Of a DNA stretch of 5,678 bases, positions 1 to 5,667 are shown in pieces (position 1 is the first letter of the stretch; each line of letters begins with the position of its first letter). Below the pieces are notes generated by a model. It ran no database searches and was not told the DNA's origin. It was given only the letters and a program-made list of their open reading frames with translations. A program made the position numbers and the translations under genes. Location: NCBI GenBank assembly GCA_019242465.1, contig JAFAVL010000455.1, forward strand, positions 1-5,678. Reading direction: 5' to 3'. The DNA is from Chroococcidiopsidaceae cyanobacterium CP_BM_RX_35 (GTDB taxonomy: Bacteria; Cyanobacteriota; Cyanobacteriia; Cyanobacteriales; Chroococcidiopsidaceae).

Positions 1-359
1 ATAATATCCATACGCGCATACGCACTGAAACTGTAGCCAGCGATCCACAATACTAGTAAAGTTGGTATCCCCATCCAAAAGATTTCTATCTTCCGACTGC
101 CTCTAGAGGGATGTCCTTCGCTGTAATCTCCCTCACGTGCCCGGTAGAAGATCAGCGAATATACCTGTAGACCAGCAACTCCCAGGAAGATGACCGAACT
201 CATCGTGACTAGGAAGCTAAAGAGATCATCAACTCTTTTGGCATCTGTAGAGGCTTGTACTGGCATCCAGGAGTACGCCTGCTGTCCAAGCCAGAAGCTG
301 AAGGCGAGAATTGCCGCAGCACAAATACCCAATACCAGATATTCTAGAATTCTGAGCAT
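1..359 (-). CDS. ctaC: Cytochrome c oxidase subunit II, N-terminal part (3' end cut by window edge)
   Basis: This is the start of subunit II of a heme-copper terminal oxidase, the membrane subunit whose C-terminal cupredoxin domain normally receives electrons from cytochrome c. I translated 119 codons from the ATG at 359 to the window edge with no stop. The protein shows a hydrophobic N-terminal segment (about residues 4-24), then the cyanobacterial-type stretch WLGQQAYSWMPVQAS (23-37). The COX2 hairpin follows: helix about 48-72, a polar loop, then IEIFWMGIPTLLVLWIAG (91-108), which matches the family's second helix. The CuA-binding domain lies outside the window, so an aa3-type oxidase and an alternative oxidase (ARTO, reported to lack canonical CuA ligands) cannot be told apart. 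The Shine-Dalgarno is weak (AGAAG, 8 bases upstream). The gene lies 50 bases behind two DUF2231 genes on the same strand, so an operon with ctaD and ctaE beyond the left edge is likely. The family call is firm; the subtype is open. Confidence 0.9.
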   Translation of the reverse strand, partial: MLRILEYLVLGICAAAILAFSFWLGQQAYSWMPVQASTDAKRVDDLFSFLVTMSSVIFLGVAGLQVYSLIFYRAREGDYSEGHPSRGSRKIEIFWMGIPTLLVLWIAGYSFSAYARMDI

Positions 360-409
360 GTCATAAACTTCTGTAGAATTAGTGAACGTTCTTGGGGCTT
401 TTAGCTAGA

Positions 410-1015
410 TTACTTGAGTACTTCGTTGGGGTTTTTGCCCAGCCGGAGTAAGTTGGCAGCAGTCGTGTTCAGTCCAAAGTCGCCTCCCAATTGTCCCCCC
501 AGCGTTCCTTGTAAGTACATGATGGCTATAACCACAATGGCTGCTAACAGGTAGAGCCACTGCACCTGCCTAACTTTTTCAGACCGCCAATGGTAGCGCT
601 GCAAACCTCTCCACACGGTTAAGGTAACAATGGCTGCCAAGAGAAAGATACCACCTAAACCATGCAAGACCATTGTCGAACCAGCTGACAACCCCCAATG
701 ACTCTTCTCGCCAGCTGGTGGGTTCGCTAGTACGAGTTCGAAGAAGCCCATCGCTACGGTGAAAAATGTCATGACCGCTGCACCTAGTAGGTTGTACCAG
801 CCGACATCATAGAAGCCCGAGCGCAGGGCAGTGAAACCGAAATATTTGAGGATCGGTCGTCCTAAGGGAAAGAGTGTTCCTGCCACATCAAAGGCGATGG
901 CAATGATGAACAGACCTATCGTAAAATGTACCAAATTCGGATGGATTGGTAACTCGTAAGGTAGTCCGTTGATACCTGGTTCAAACCACAACTGACTAGA
1001 AATCTGCGAGTTCAT
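410..1015 (-). CDS. DUF2231 family four-helix membrane protein (distal copy)
   Basis: This is a 201-residue integral membrane protein of the DUF2231 family; no biochemical function is known to me. The N-terminus carries the family signature IHPNLVHF (24-31), with histidines at 25 and 30. Four hydrophobic segments follow at about 27-48, 72-97, 113-136 and 151-173. A third intramembrane histidine (H118, in VLHGLGG) sits in helix 3, and the glycine-rich QGTLGGQLGGDFG (169-181) ends helix 4. The ATG at 1015 overlaps the TGA of the upstream DUF2231 gene by four bases (ATGA), which suggests translational coupling. It has its own AGGGGGTG Shine-Dalgarno inside that gene's end. It is longer than its neighbour, mainly through a loop between helices 1 and 2 (about 49-71) and a longer C-terminal tail. 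The position just before coxB suggests an accessory role with the oxidase, by inference only. Confidence 0.88.
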   Translation of the reverse strand: MNSQISSQLWFEPGINGLPYELPIHPNLVHFTIGLFIIAIAFDVAGTLFPLGRPILKYFGFTALRSGFYDVGWYNLLGAAVMTFFTVAMGFFELVLANPPAGEKSHWGLSAGSTMVLHGLGGIFLLAAIVTLTVWRGLQRYHWRSEKVRQVQWLYLLAAIVVIAIMYLQGTLGGQLGGDFGLNTTAANLLRLGKNPNEVLK

Positions 1016-1506
1016 TTCAACACCCCCTGCTGCATCGCTTCAACGACTGGCTTCACATGCAGCCCGTATTTCCAAACTAGCTGAGTCCCAAGATACACCT
1101 GGAAGAAAACCAGGCAAATTAAAGCCGTTGCTAAACCCAGATAAGCAGGTGGAATCTTCACAGGATTACGATCGCGAATGACAAAGCGCCAAGCTGTAAC
1201 GGCAACAACAATAGCCCCGAGCGACCAGCCAGTGAACATGTGATAACCCAGTACCGATTCAGCCGCCGCGTAGGGTTGCGCCAAACCCGCTTCAAACTGT
1301 CCCATGATGATAGCGAGAAAGATGGCAACCGAGGCGACAAGCATGTTCCAACTACTCACCTCGAATAGATGGTGTCTACGGGTAAAATACCCTACCACAT
1401 CGCAGAAAAAAGCAAAAAACACCATTGCAATCACAAAGTGGACGATGATGGGATGAAGGGGATCGGGGTACGGCAGACCCTCGAGATTTAGAGATAAAGC
1501 AGGCAT
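1012..1506 (-). CDS. DUF2231 family four-helix membrane protein (proximal copy, first gene of the oxidase cluster)
   Basis: This is a 164-residue integral membrane protein of DUF2231, a paralogue of the next gene; its function is unknown. The family signature is LHPIIVHF (17-24), with H18 and H23. Predicted helices lie at about 19-41, 53-72, 87-110 and 120-142. H89 (GYHMFTG) opens helix 3, and helix 4 ends in the typical YLGTQLVWKYGLHV (138-151). Both this protein and its neighbour end in VLK, fitting an old tandem duplication. The frame also offers a GTG at 1509, but the AGGAGA Shine-Dalgarno (1512-1517) is five bases from the ATG at 1506 and only two from the GTG, so I take the ATG. It is the first recognisable gene of the minus-strand cluster that leads to coxB. 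A heme- or metal-binding role for the histidines is conceivable but unproven. Confidence 0.87.
   Translation of the reverse strand: MPALSLNLEGLPYPDPLHPIIVHFVIAMVFFAFFCDVVGYFTRRHHLFEVSSWNMLVASVAIFLAIIMGQFEAGLAQPYAAAESVLGYHMFTGWSLGAIVVAVTAWRFVIRDRNPVKIPPAYLGLATALICLVFFQVYLGTQLVWKYGLHVKPVVEAMQQGVLK
1023..1028 (-). promoter_or_regulatory. Shine-Dalgarno of the distal DUF2231 gene
   Basis: AGGGGG on the minus strand lies seven bases before the ATG at 1015, within the last codons of the preceding gene. Together with the ATGA overlap it supports this start and allows either re-initiation or independent ribosome entry. Confidence 0.65.
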
Positions 1507-1511
1507 CACTT

Positions 1512-1517
1512 TCTCCT
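1512..1517 (-). promoter_or_regulatory. Shine-Dalgarno that selects ATG 1506 for the proximal DUF2231 gene
   Basis: AGGAGA on the minus strand is five bases before the ATG at 1506 and only two before the in-frame GTG at 1509, favouring the ATG. Its first two bases are also the last two of a TAG stop (1516-1518) that closes a 44-codon upstream ORF. Confidence 0.7.
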
Positions 1518-1693
1518 ATACAGCACTCAAACACCAGGATGACTTCTGCTCTGTTCTAGGCTCGTTCTCAAGAAGCAATTGGCAATCATCCGCGATCAGC
1601 GACTGGCAAACTGGCTTAAAGCCCATATGTCCGCCTGCTGTTCTGCACATTTGTTTTCTGAAAACTCATGAGGAAACTACTCTAAAAGACAAT

Positions 1694-1722
1694 CTTATAC
1701 CTGACATTCTCTTTTTTGAAAA
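1694..1722 (-). promoter_or_regulatory. Candidate promoter of the DUF2231-coxB cluster
   Basis: On the minus strand, TTTTCA (1722-1717; 4 of 6 to TTGACA) and TATAAG (1699-1694; 5 of 6 to TATAAT) are 17 bases apart. Transcription would begin near 1687 and give a leader of about 180 bases. A perfect TATAAT lies further up (1747-1742) but lacks a good -35 box, so it would need an activator. This is pattern matching only. Confidence 0.3.
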
Positions 1723-1787
1723 CACACCTTCAAAAAAATTTATTATAAAGTTGTCCTGTAAAAACCTATGTTAAGGTTGGTGTTTTC
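1718..1787. repeat. Interrupted inverted repeat around a TATAAT box
   Basis: The left arm GAAAACACACCTT (1718-1730) is matched by AAGGTTGGTGTTTTC (1773-1787). The eight outer bases (GAAAACAC/GTGTTTTC) and four inner bases (CCTT/AAGG) pair, with one base opposite three between them. The 42-base centre contains the minus-strand TATAAT at 1742-1747. This arrangement is compatible with a regulator-binding site for the left-facing cluster. Confidence 0.4.
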
Positions 1788-1877
1788 TTGAATTTTAAAG
1801 AACTATATCTATAGTATTTGGTAGTTTACGCAATAAAGATGAAATAAACGTGAAATTATTATACACCTCTAGAAACG

Positions 1878-1914
1878 AACGCTTACCCCTCATTGGGAGG
1901 AGGTACTCGTTTTT
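1878..1914 (+). terminator. Terminator-like hairpin with T-tract, reading rightward
   Basis: AACG (1878-1881) pairs with CGTT (1908-1911), TACC (1884-1887) with GGTA (1902-1905), and CCTC (1888-1891) with GAGG (1897-1900). There is a 2x2 internal mismatch, one bulged A (1901) and a five-base loop ATTGG. A run of five T (1910-1914) follows, and part of the outermost stem overlaps it. The opposite strand has no comparable T-run, so it points rightward. No recognised gene lies upstream on this strand, which suggests a short non-coding transcript or a relic. Confidence 0.45.
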
Positions 1915-2184
1915 ACAAAAGTTATAAATTAAGCCTGGGAAGAAAGGATGTGTTCAGGGAAACCAAGAGTTTCTGCCATGCCACTCATGGAGATTTATGC
2001 AAAGTAAGAGTATATTAAACTGCTCCGGTCAAGCCTAGATAACAAAGTATGGGATTTAATACTAGACGTTGCCAAGGCAATGGATTTGACTACAGTAGTC
2101 CTTTCAAAAGTTGTGAAAACTATTTTTTTACAACCTGTCTCAGTGTAGTGTTTGCAAAACATGCGCTTAGCACGGAGAAAGCAG

Positions 2185-2206
2185 GCGCTCTTGATGCTGA
2201 GAGCGC
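2185..2206. repeat. Short GC-rich perfect hairpin
   Basis: GCGCTCT (2185-2191) and AGAGCGC (2200-2206) form a perfect seven-base stem with an eight-base loop in an otherwise AT-rich stretch. GCGCTC recurs at about 2245. It resembles the small palindromic elements scattered in cyanobacterial intergenic DNA, but I cannot assign it to a named family. Confidence 0.4.
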
Positions 2207-2391
2207 AAAGAAAAGAAGTAGTGATTTTTACGGATAATTTAGAAGCGCTCGCTATATCTAAGAATTGTGGCGTTCTAGTTTAGGTTTTGTGGTATTTATC
2301 CTAATTGATGACATCGATAAAAAGCAGAATGGTATTCTTGAAAATCAACAAATCTGTTGCTAGAGTCGTTTTTTGTTTAAGCTCACATTAT

Positions 2392-2421
2392 TTGTTCAAA
2401 AAGTGAATACTTCTCTACTAT
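2392..2421 (+). promoter_or_regulatory. Candidate promoter of the GH15 gene
   Basis: TTGTTC (2392-2397; 4 of 6 to TTGACA) and TACTAT (2416-2421; 4 of 6 to TATAAT) are 18 bases apart on the plus strand. The start of transcription would be near 2428, giving a leader of about 84 bases. The region is AT-rich, so chance matches are common. Confidence 0.3.
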
Positions 2422-2485
2422 CTGAGTAAAAAATGTATATTTATTTCTTCTGTCCAGACTCGTGCTTGTGTCACCCACTTAGCTT

Positions 2486-2495
2486 GCGATATCGC
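2486..2495. promoter_or_regulatory. Perfect palindrome GCGATATCGC just upstream of the GH15 Shine-Dalgarno
   Basis: This ten-base perfect palindrome ends four bases before AGGAG and sixteen before the ATG. It lies inside the predicted mRNA leader, so it could be a protein-binding operator or simply a chance GC-rich palindrome. As an RNA hairpin it would be too tight to close fully. Confidence 0.3.
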
Positions 2496-2499
2496 CAAC

Positions 2500-2504
2500 A
2501 GGAG
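2500..2504 (+). promoter_or_regulatory. Shine-Dalgarno of the GH15 gene
   Basis: AGGAG lies seven bases before the ATG at 2512, an ideal spacing, and supports that start. The family's N-terminal motif begins within ten residues of it. Confidence 0.75.
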
Positions 2505-2511
2505 TAGCATT

Positions 2512-4335
2512 ATGACCTATCAACCGATCCAAAACCATGGGCTCATAGGGAACATGTACACAACAGCCTTGGTGGGGTTAGACGGCGCTATTGATTGGTT
2601 TTGTTTTCCAAACCATGATTCGCCCAGTATATTTGCTGCGATGCTTGACGATCGTAAGGGCGGGCATTTCAAGATTGCACCTATGAGCGCCGAAGTGACT
2701 CACAAGCAGTTCTACTGGCCTGAAACCAATATTTTGATAACGCGTTTCCTGACACCAGACGGTGTTGGAGAAATTAGCGACTTTATGCCTGTAGGAATGA
2801 GAGTACAAGAGCCTGGATTTCAGTGGTTAGTCCGGCGCGTAGCGGTCGTGCGCGGTTGCTTAGATTTTAGTTTAGAGTGCCATCCTGCTTTCAACTACGC
2901 CCGAGATGAACACCAAACAACACTGAATTCTGAAGGTGCGGTCTTTCACTCAGGAGCGCTCAGCCTCGAACTCTCTACAGATATCCCACTACAACAACAA
3001 GGCAGTGGGGCGGAAACCAAGTTTACCCTTCACTCAGGAGAGACGGCGGTGTTTGTACTGCGGGAAACCAAGTCTGGCAGTCAACTTCCTCTCAACCAAT
3101 CGCAAGCAGATGAACTGTTCAACAATACTGTTGAGTACTGGCGATGCTGGCTTGAGCAATGCACCTACAAAGGTCGGTGGCGCGAGATCGTCCATCGCTC
3201 AGCGCTGCTGTTGAAGCTACTAACCTATGAGCCAACTGGAGCAACTGTGGCAGCGCCCACCTGCGGTCTTCCAGAGAGGCTCGGCGGCAAACTCAATTGG
3301 GACTACCGCTACACCTGGCTGCGGGATTCATCCTTCACGATATATGCACTATTAGAACTCGGTTTCAATAACGAGGCAGCCAGATTCATGGATTGGATAG
3401 AGTGCCGTTGCCACGAGCGCCAGCCGGACGGTTCCTTACAAACCATGTATGGGATCGACGGACGTCACGACCTAGGTGAGGAAAGCTTGGACCATCTGGA
3501 GGGCTACAAAGGTTCGAGCCCGGTACGGATTGGTAACGGTGCTTACAACCAATTACAACTGGATATTTATGGAGAGTTGATGGATGCAGTGTGTCTCTAC
3601 AATCAGCATGGCGATCCAATCTCGTATGAGTTTTGGACTGAGCTGCGCCAGCTTGTGAACTGGGTTTGTGACAACTGGCAGCGGCAAGACCACGGTCTTT
3701 GGGAAGTGCGTCACCAAGAGCAACACTTTGTGTACTCAAAGGTTATGTGCTGGGTGGCTATTGACCGAGGTCTGCGCATGGCGGACAATCGCTCGTTTCC
3801 GGTGGAGCGGGAGCGGTGGTTGAAGGTTCGAGACCAAATTTATGAGGAGATTTTGGCTTTGGGATGGAATGCTGAACGCCAGGCTTTCACCCAGTATTAC
3901 GGCAGTGACTCTTTAGATGCCAGCAACTTGATCATGTCCATGATATTGTTCCTCTCTCCCGCAGATTCCCGGATGCTGAAGACTCTAGATGCGATCAATC
4001 AACCTCCAGAGCAGGGAGGGCTAGTTTACAATTGCCTGGTATTTCGCTACTTGGAAAAATCGTCTGAAGGAGCAGAGGGAACCTTTAATCTTTGCACATT
4101 TTGGCTAGTTGAAGCTCTAGCCCGAGCTAGGAAAGTGGATAGCGCCCGACTCGAGCGCGCCCGGCGCCTGTTTGAAGAGATGCTGAGCTATGCCAACCCA
4201 CTGGGGCTTTATGCCGAGGAAACGGGTCCAAGTGGCGAGGCGATGGGGAATTTCCCCCTGGCTTTGACCCATTTGTCGTTGATCAGTGCCGCATTAAAGC
4301 TAGATCGGGCGCTCAAAAGTAGTTCTGGGGGATGA
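2512..4335 (+). CDS. Glycoside hydrolase family 15 protein (glucoamylase/trehalase type)
   Basis: This is a predicted cytosolic inverting glycosidase that releases glucose from alpha-glucans, maltooligosaccharides or trehalose. Characterised bacterial and archaeal GH15 proteins of this shape include both glucoamylases and trehalases, so the substrate is open. The N-terminal beta-sandwich (about 1-215) opens with the family signature [18 protein letters not shown] (5-22) and GAIDWFCFP (25-33). The (alpha/alpha)6 catalytic domain (about 225-600) carries [13 protein letters not shown] (263-275) for substrate binding, then [20 protein letters not shown] (332-351). GLWEVR (395-400) places E398 as the likely general acid. 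[19 protein letters not shown] (566-584) places E569 or E570 as the likely general base. At 607 residues it is full length for the family, with no signal peptide or frameshift. It starts at an ATG with a good Shine-Dalgarno and appears monocistronic. No trehalose- or glycogen-pathway partner lies beside it. Confidence 0.93.
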   Translation: MTYQPIQNHGLIGNMYTTALVGLDGAIDWFCFPNHDSPSIFAAMLDDRKGGHFKIAPMSAEVTHKQFYWPETNILITRFLTPDGVGEISDFMPVGMRVQEPGFQWLVRRVAVVRGCLDFSLECHPAFNYARDEHQTTLNSEGAVFHSGALSLELSTDIPLQQQGSGAETKFTLHSGETAVFVLRETKSGSQLPLNQSQADELFNNTVEYWRCWLEQCTYKGRWREIVHRSALLLKLLTYEPTGATVAAPTCGLPERLGGKLNWDYRYTWLRDSSFTIYALLELGFNNEAARFMDWIECRCHERQPDGSLQTMYGIDGRHDLGEESLDHLEGYKGSSPVRIGNGAYNQLQLDIYGELMDAVCLYNQHGDPISYEFWTELRQLVNWVCDNWQRQDHGLWEVRHQEQHFVYSKVMCWVAIDRGLRMADNRSFPVERERWLKVRDQIYEEILALGWNAERQAFTQYYGSDSLDASNLIMSMILFLSPADSRMLKTLDAINQPPEQGGLVYNCLVFRYLEKSSEGAEGTFNLCTFWLVEALARARKVDSARLERARRLFEEMLSYANPLGLYAEETGPSGEAMGNFPLALTHLSLISAALKLDRALKSSSGG

Positions 4336-4337
4336 TA

Positions 4338-4351
4338 CTAATTCAAATTAG
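4338..4351. repeat. Small AT-rich inverted repeat at the convergent gene ends
   Basis: CTAAT and ATTAG form a five-base stem around TCAA. It fills the 12-base gap between the GH15 stop and the protease stop and reaches into the protease stop codon. It is too short and weak, with no T-tract, to be a convincing terminator for either gene. Confidence 0.25.
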
Positions 4352-5667
4352 CCTTGAGGTTGCGCCAGCTGCGGCGGCAGAGCTGCCGTTCTGACTGCTA
4401 CTTGTATAGATCGCCCCTGGCGCTGCACTTGCATTTGTAACTGGCTACCCACTTGGGTATTTTCTACTATTCGCTGAACTTCCTCAGATGTATTCACAGA
4501 CTGATTGTTGATTTTTTGAATGACATCGCCTGGCTGAAGTCCCGCTTGAGCAGCTGGAGAGCCAGGCAGAACATGGACAATTATGACACCCTGGTTTGCT
4601 GTTATATTGATCTGACCATTGGAGGCATTGCTAAGTTGTTGCTTCAGTTCTGGTGTCAGCGATGCCATCTCAACTCCTAAAAAGGGATGCTCAACCTTGC
4701 CCTTAGTCACCAATTGCTTTGCGATTGATTGTGCTGTATTAATTGGGATAGCAAATCCTATTCCCTGAGACCCTTGAATAATGGCTGTGTTGATGCCAAT
4801 CACCTGGCCTTCAGCATTTAGTAGAGGACCTCCCGAGTTCCCAGGGTTAATAGCAGCATCAGTCTGAATGAAGTTTACCGGGTCATGGCTAATACCAATA
4901 TCAGCGCTAGCACGGTTAGTTGCACTAATAATGCCAGAAGTGACAGTGTTGTCTAAGCCTAAGGGATTGCCTATGGCGATCGCACTATCTCCAGGCTGCA
5001 ACTGATCTGAATTCCCCAAGGTAACAGAAGGCAGGTTGGTTGCCGGAATTTTAACGACAGCAACATCAGTCACTGGATCTTCTCCGAGTACCTGTCCTTT
5101 AAAAATCTGACCATTTTTGAGCGTCACACTGACCGTACTGACACCGTTAACCACATGCGCATTAGTCAGAATCTGACCATTGGGATTAATGATAAATCCA
5201 GAACCAATACCGCGTACTATCTCCTTATGCGGTGATCCAAAACCGAAAAACTGCCTAAAAAATGGGTCGTTAAATCCTGCTGGTGCCTGAGCAGTTATTG
5301 TCCGGGTGGAATCGATACGAACCACAGTCGGTCCCACCTGCCGGACTGCTGCAACTATAAAATCGCGGTTTTTTGGTGGAAGTGAACTATCACTTTGGTT
5401 CTGATTGGGTGTACTAGCCGTGGACGAAGTTGGAGTTTGTTGAGACTGTAGATTAGTGTTACTAGAAGGTGGCGATGAGCAGCCACTTAGAGCTGCCCCC
5501 GTCGCAGCTAATGTTAGCAATAAAAAGATGACGTCTCGCCGCCAATCCTGATAACAGAACTCACTAGTTTTGCCATCTATGATGTTAGATTTAACACCAT
5601 AGTAGTCCGGTTTCAAACGACTAACACCAGAACTCAACATCTTTCGATTTACTATCATCGGTTCCAC
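4348..5667 (-). CDS. HtrA/Deg-family serine protease with one PDZ domain, probable lipoprotein (HhoA/HhoB/HtrA group)
   Basis: This envelope protease belongs to the DegP/HtrA family, which degrades misfolded or damaged proteins. In 439-residue numbering, the trypsin-like domain (about 100-325) shows the complete triad: H171 in TNAHVV, D201 in VTDVAVVKI and S278 in GNSGGP. One PDZ domain follows from HPFLG (327-331) to about 425, as in the three cyanobacterial Deg proteases HhoA, HhoB and HtrA; I cannot say which this is. The N-terminus has an unusually long polar lead, then WRR (42-44), a hydrophobic run (46-60) and a lipobox LSGC (60-63), followed by a Ser/Thr/Gln/Asn/Pro-rich linker (64-98). 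C63 would be the only cysteine in the mature chain. The start is uncertain: GTG 5667, ATG 5658 and ATG 5640 are all in frame, none with a clear Shine-Dalgarno, and the frame stays open to the window edge. It converges on the GH15 gene. Confidence 0.93.
   Translation of the reverse strand: MEPMIVNRKMLSSGVSRLKPDYYGVKSNIIDGKTSEFCYQDWRRDVIFLLLTLAATGAALSGCSSPPSSNTNLQSQQTPTSSTASTPNQNQSDSSLPPKNRDFIVAAVRQVGPTVVRIDSTRTITAQAPAGFNDPFFRQFFGFGSPHKEIVRGIGSGFIINPNGQILTNAHVVNGVSTVSVTLKNGQIFKGQVLGEDPVTDVAVVKIPATNLPSVTLGNSDQLQPGDSAIAIGNPLGLDNTVTSGIISATNRASADIGISHDPVNFIQTDAAINPGNSGGPLLNAEGQVIGINTAIIQGSQGIGFAIPINTAQSIAKQLVTKGKVEHPFLGVEMASLTPELKQQLSNASNGQINITANQGVIIVHVLPGSPAAQAGLQPGDVIQKINNQSVNTSEEVQRIVENTQVGSQLQMQVQRQGRSIQVAVRTAALPPQLAQPQG
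4976..4983. repeat. HIP1 octamer GCGATCGC
   Basis: This is an exact copy of the highly iterated palindrome found in many cyanobacterial genomes, here inside the protease gene. It is the only exact copy I found in the window and supports a cyanobacterial origin only mildly. Confidence 0.6.

Larger units (their letters stand above)
1507..2511. other. About 1 kb divergent intergenic region without a convincing gene
   Basis: This stretch separates the minus-strand DUF2231/oxidase cluster from the plus-strand GH15 gene. It is visibly AT-rich compared with the genes on either side. I find no recognisable protein family in it on either strand. It holds promoter-like boxes facing left (near 1694-1722 and 1742-1747) and right (near 2392-2421), a terminator-like hairpin (1878-1914), and an interrupted inverted repeat (1718-1787). 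It also has short hairpins at 1959-1990, 2088-2100, 2185-2206, 2346-2359 and 2486-2495. Very short ORFs occur at 1516-1650 (minus), 1949-2008 (plus) and 2049-2237 (plus), none with homology I recognise. It could carry long 5' leaders, one or more small RNAs, or the remains of a lost gene; the sequence alone does not decide. Confidence 0.75.

Noticed and set aside
1158..1340. 60-codon minus-strand ORF inside the proximal DUF2231 gene
   Set aside because: Alternate frame of a well-supported gene on the same strand; no independent signals.
1602..1615. Tandem ACTGGC repeat (1602-1607 and 1610-1615)
   Set aside because: Only two short copies with an eight-base period; too little to call a regulatory array.
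1811..1827. NtcA-like site (GTA...TAC) near 1814-1829, and another at 2047-2062
   Set aside because: Both have ten bases between GTA and TAC, not the eight required by the GTAN8TAC consensus, and neither stands at a suitable distance from a -10 box of a known gene.
2049..2237. 62-codon plus-strand ORF in the intergenic region
   Set aside because: No Shine-Dalgarno before the ATG, no recognised family, low-complexity T-tract inside, and it runs through palindromes. Most likely a chance ORF, though conservation was not testable here.
2578..2808. 76-codon minus-strand ORF opposite the GH15 start
   Set aside because: Antisense shadow of the GH15 N-terminal motifs, no ribosome binding site and no family resemblance.
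2945..3073. Short direct repeats TTCACTCAGGAG (2945, 3029) and GGAAACCAAGT (3012, 3063) in the GH15 gene
   Set aside because: They fall in coding sequence for similar short beta-strand turns (HSGA/HSGE and ETK twice); the frame is intact and nothing suggests mobility or a functional array.
2936..3214. 92-codon plus-strand ORF inside the GH15 gene
   Set aside because: Alternate frame; the GH15 frame is intact through it, so it is not a frameshift product.
3386..3739. 117-codon minus-strand ORF opposite the GH15 catalytic domain
   Set aside because: It lies antisense to the conserved catalytic segment; composition is that of a shadow and there is no start signal.
4453..4680. 75-codon plus-strand ORF opposite the protease PDZ region
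   Set aside because: Antisense shadow of a conserved domain without supporting signals.
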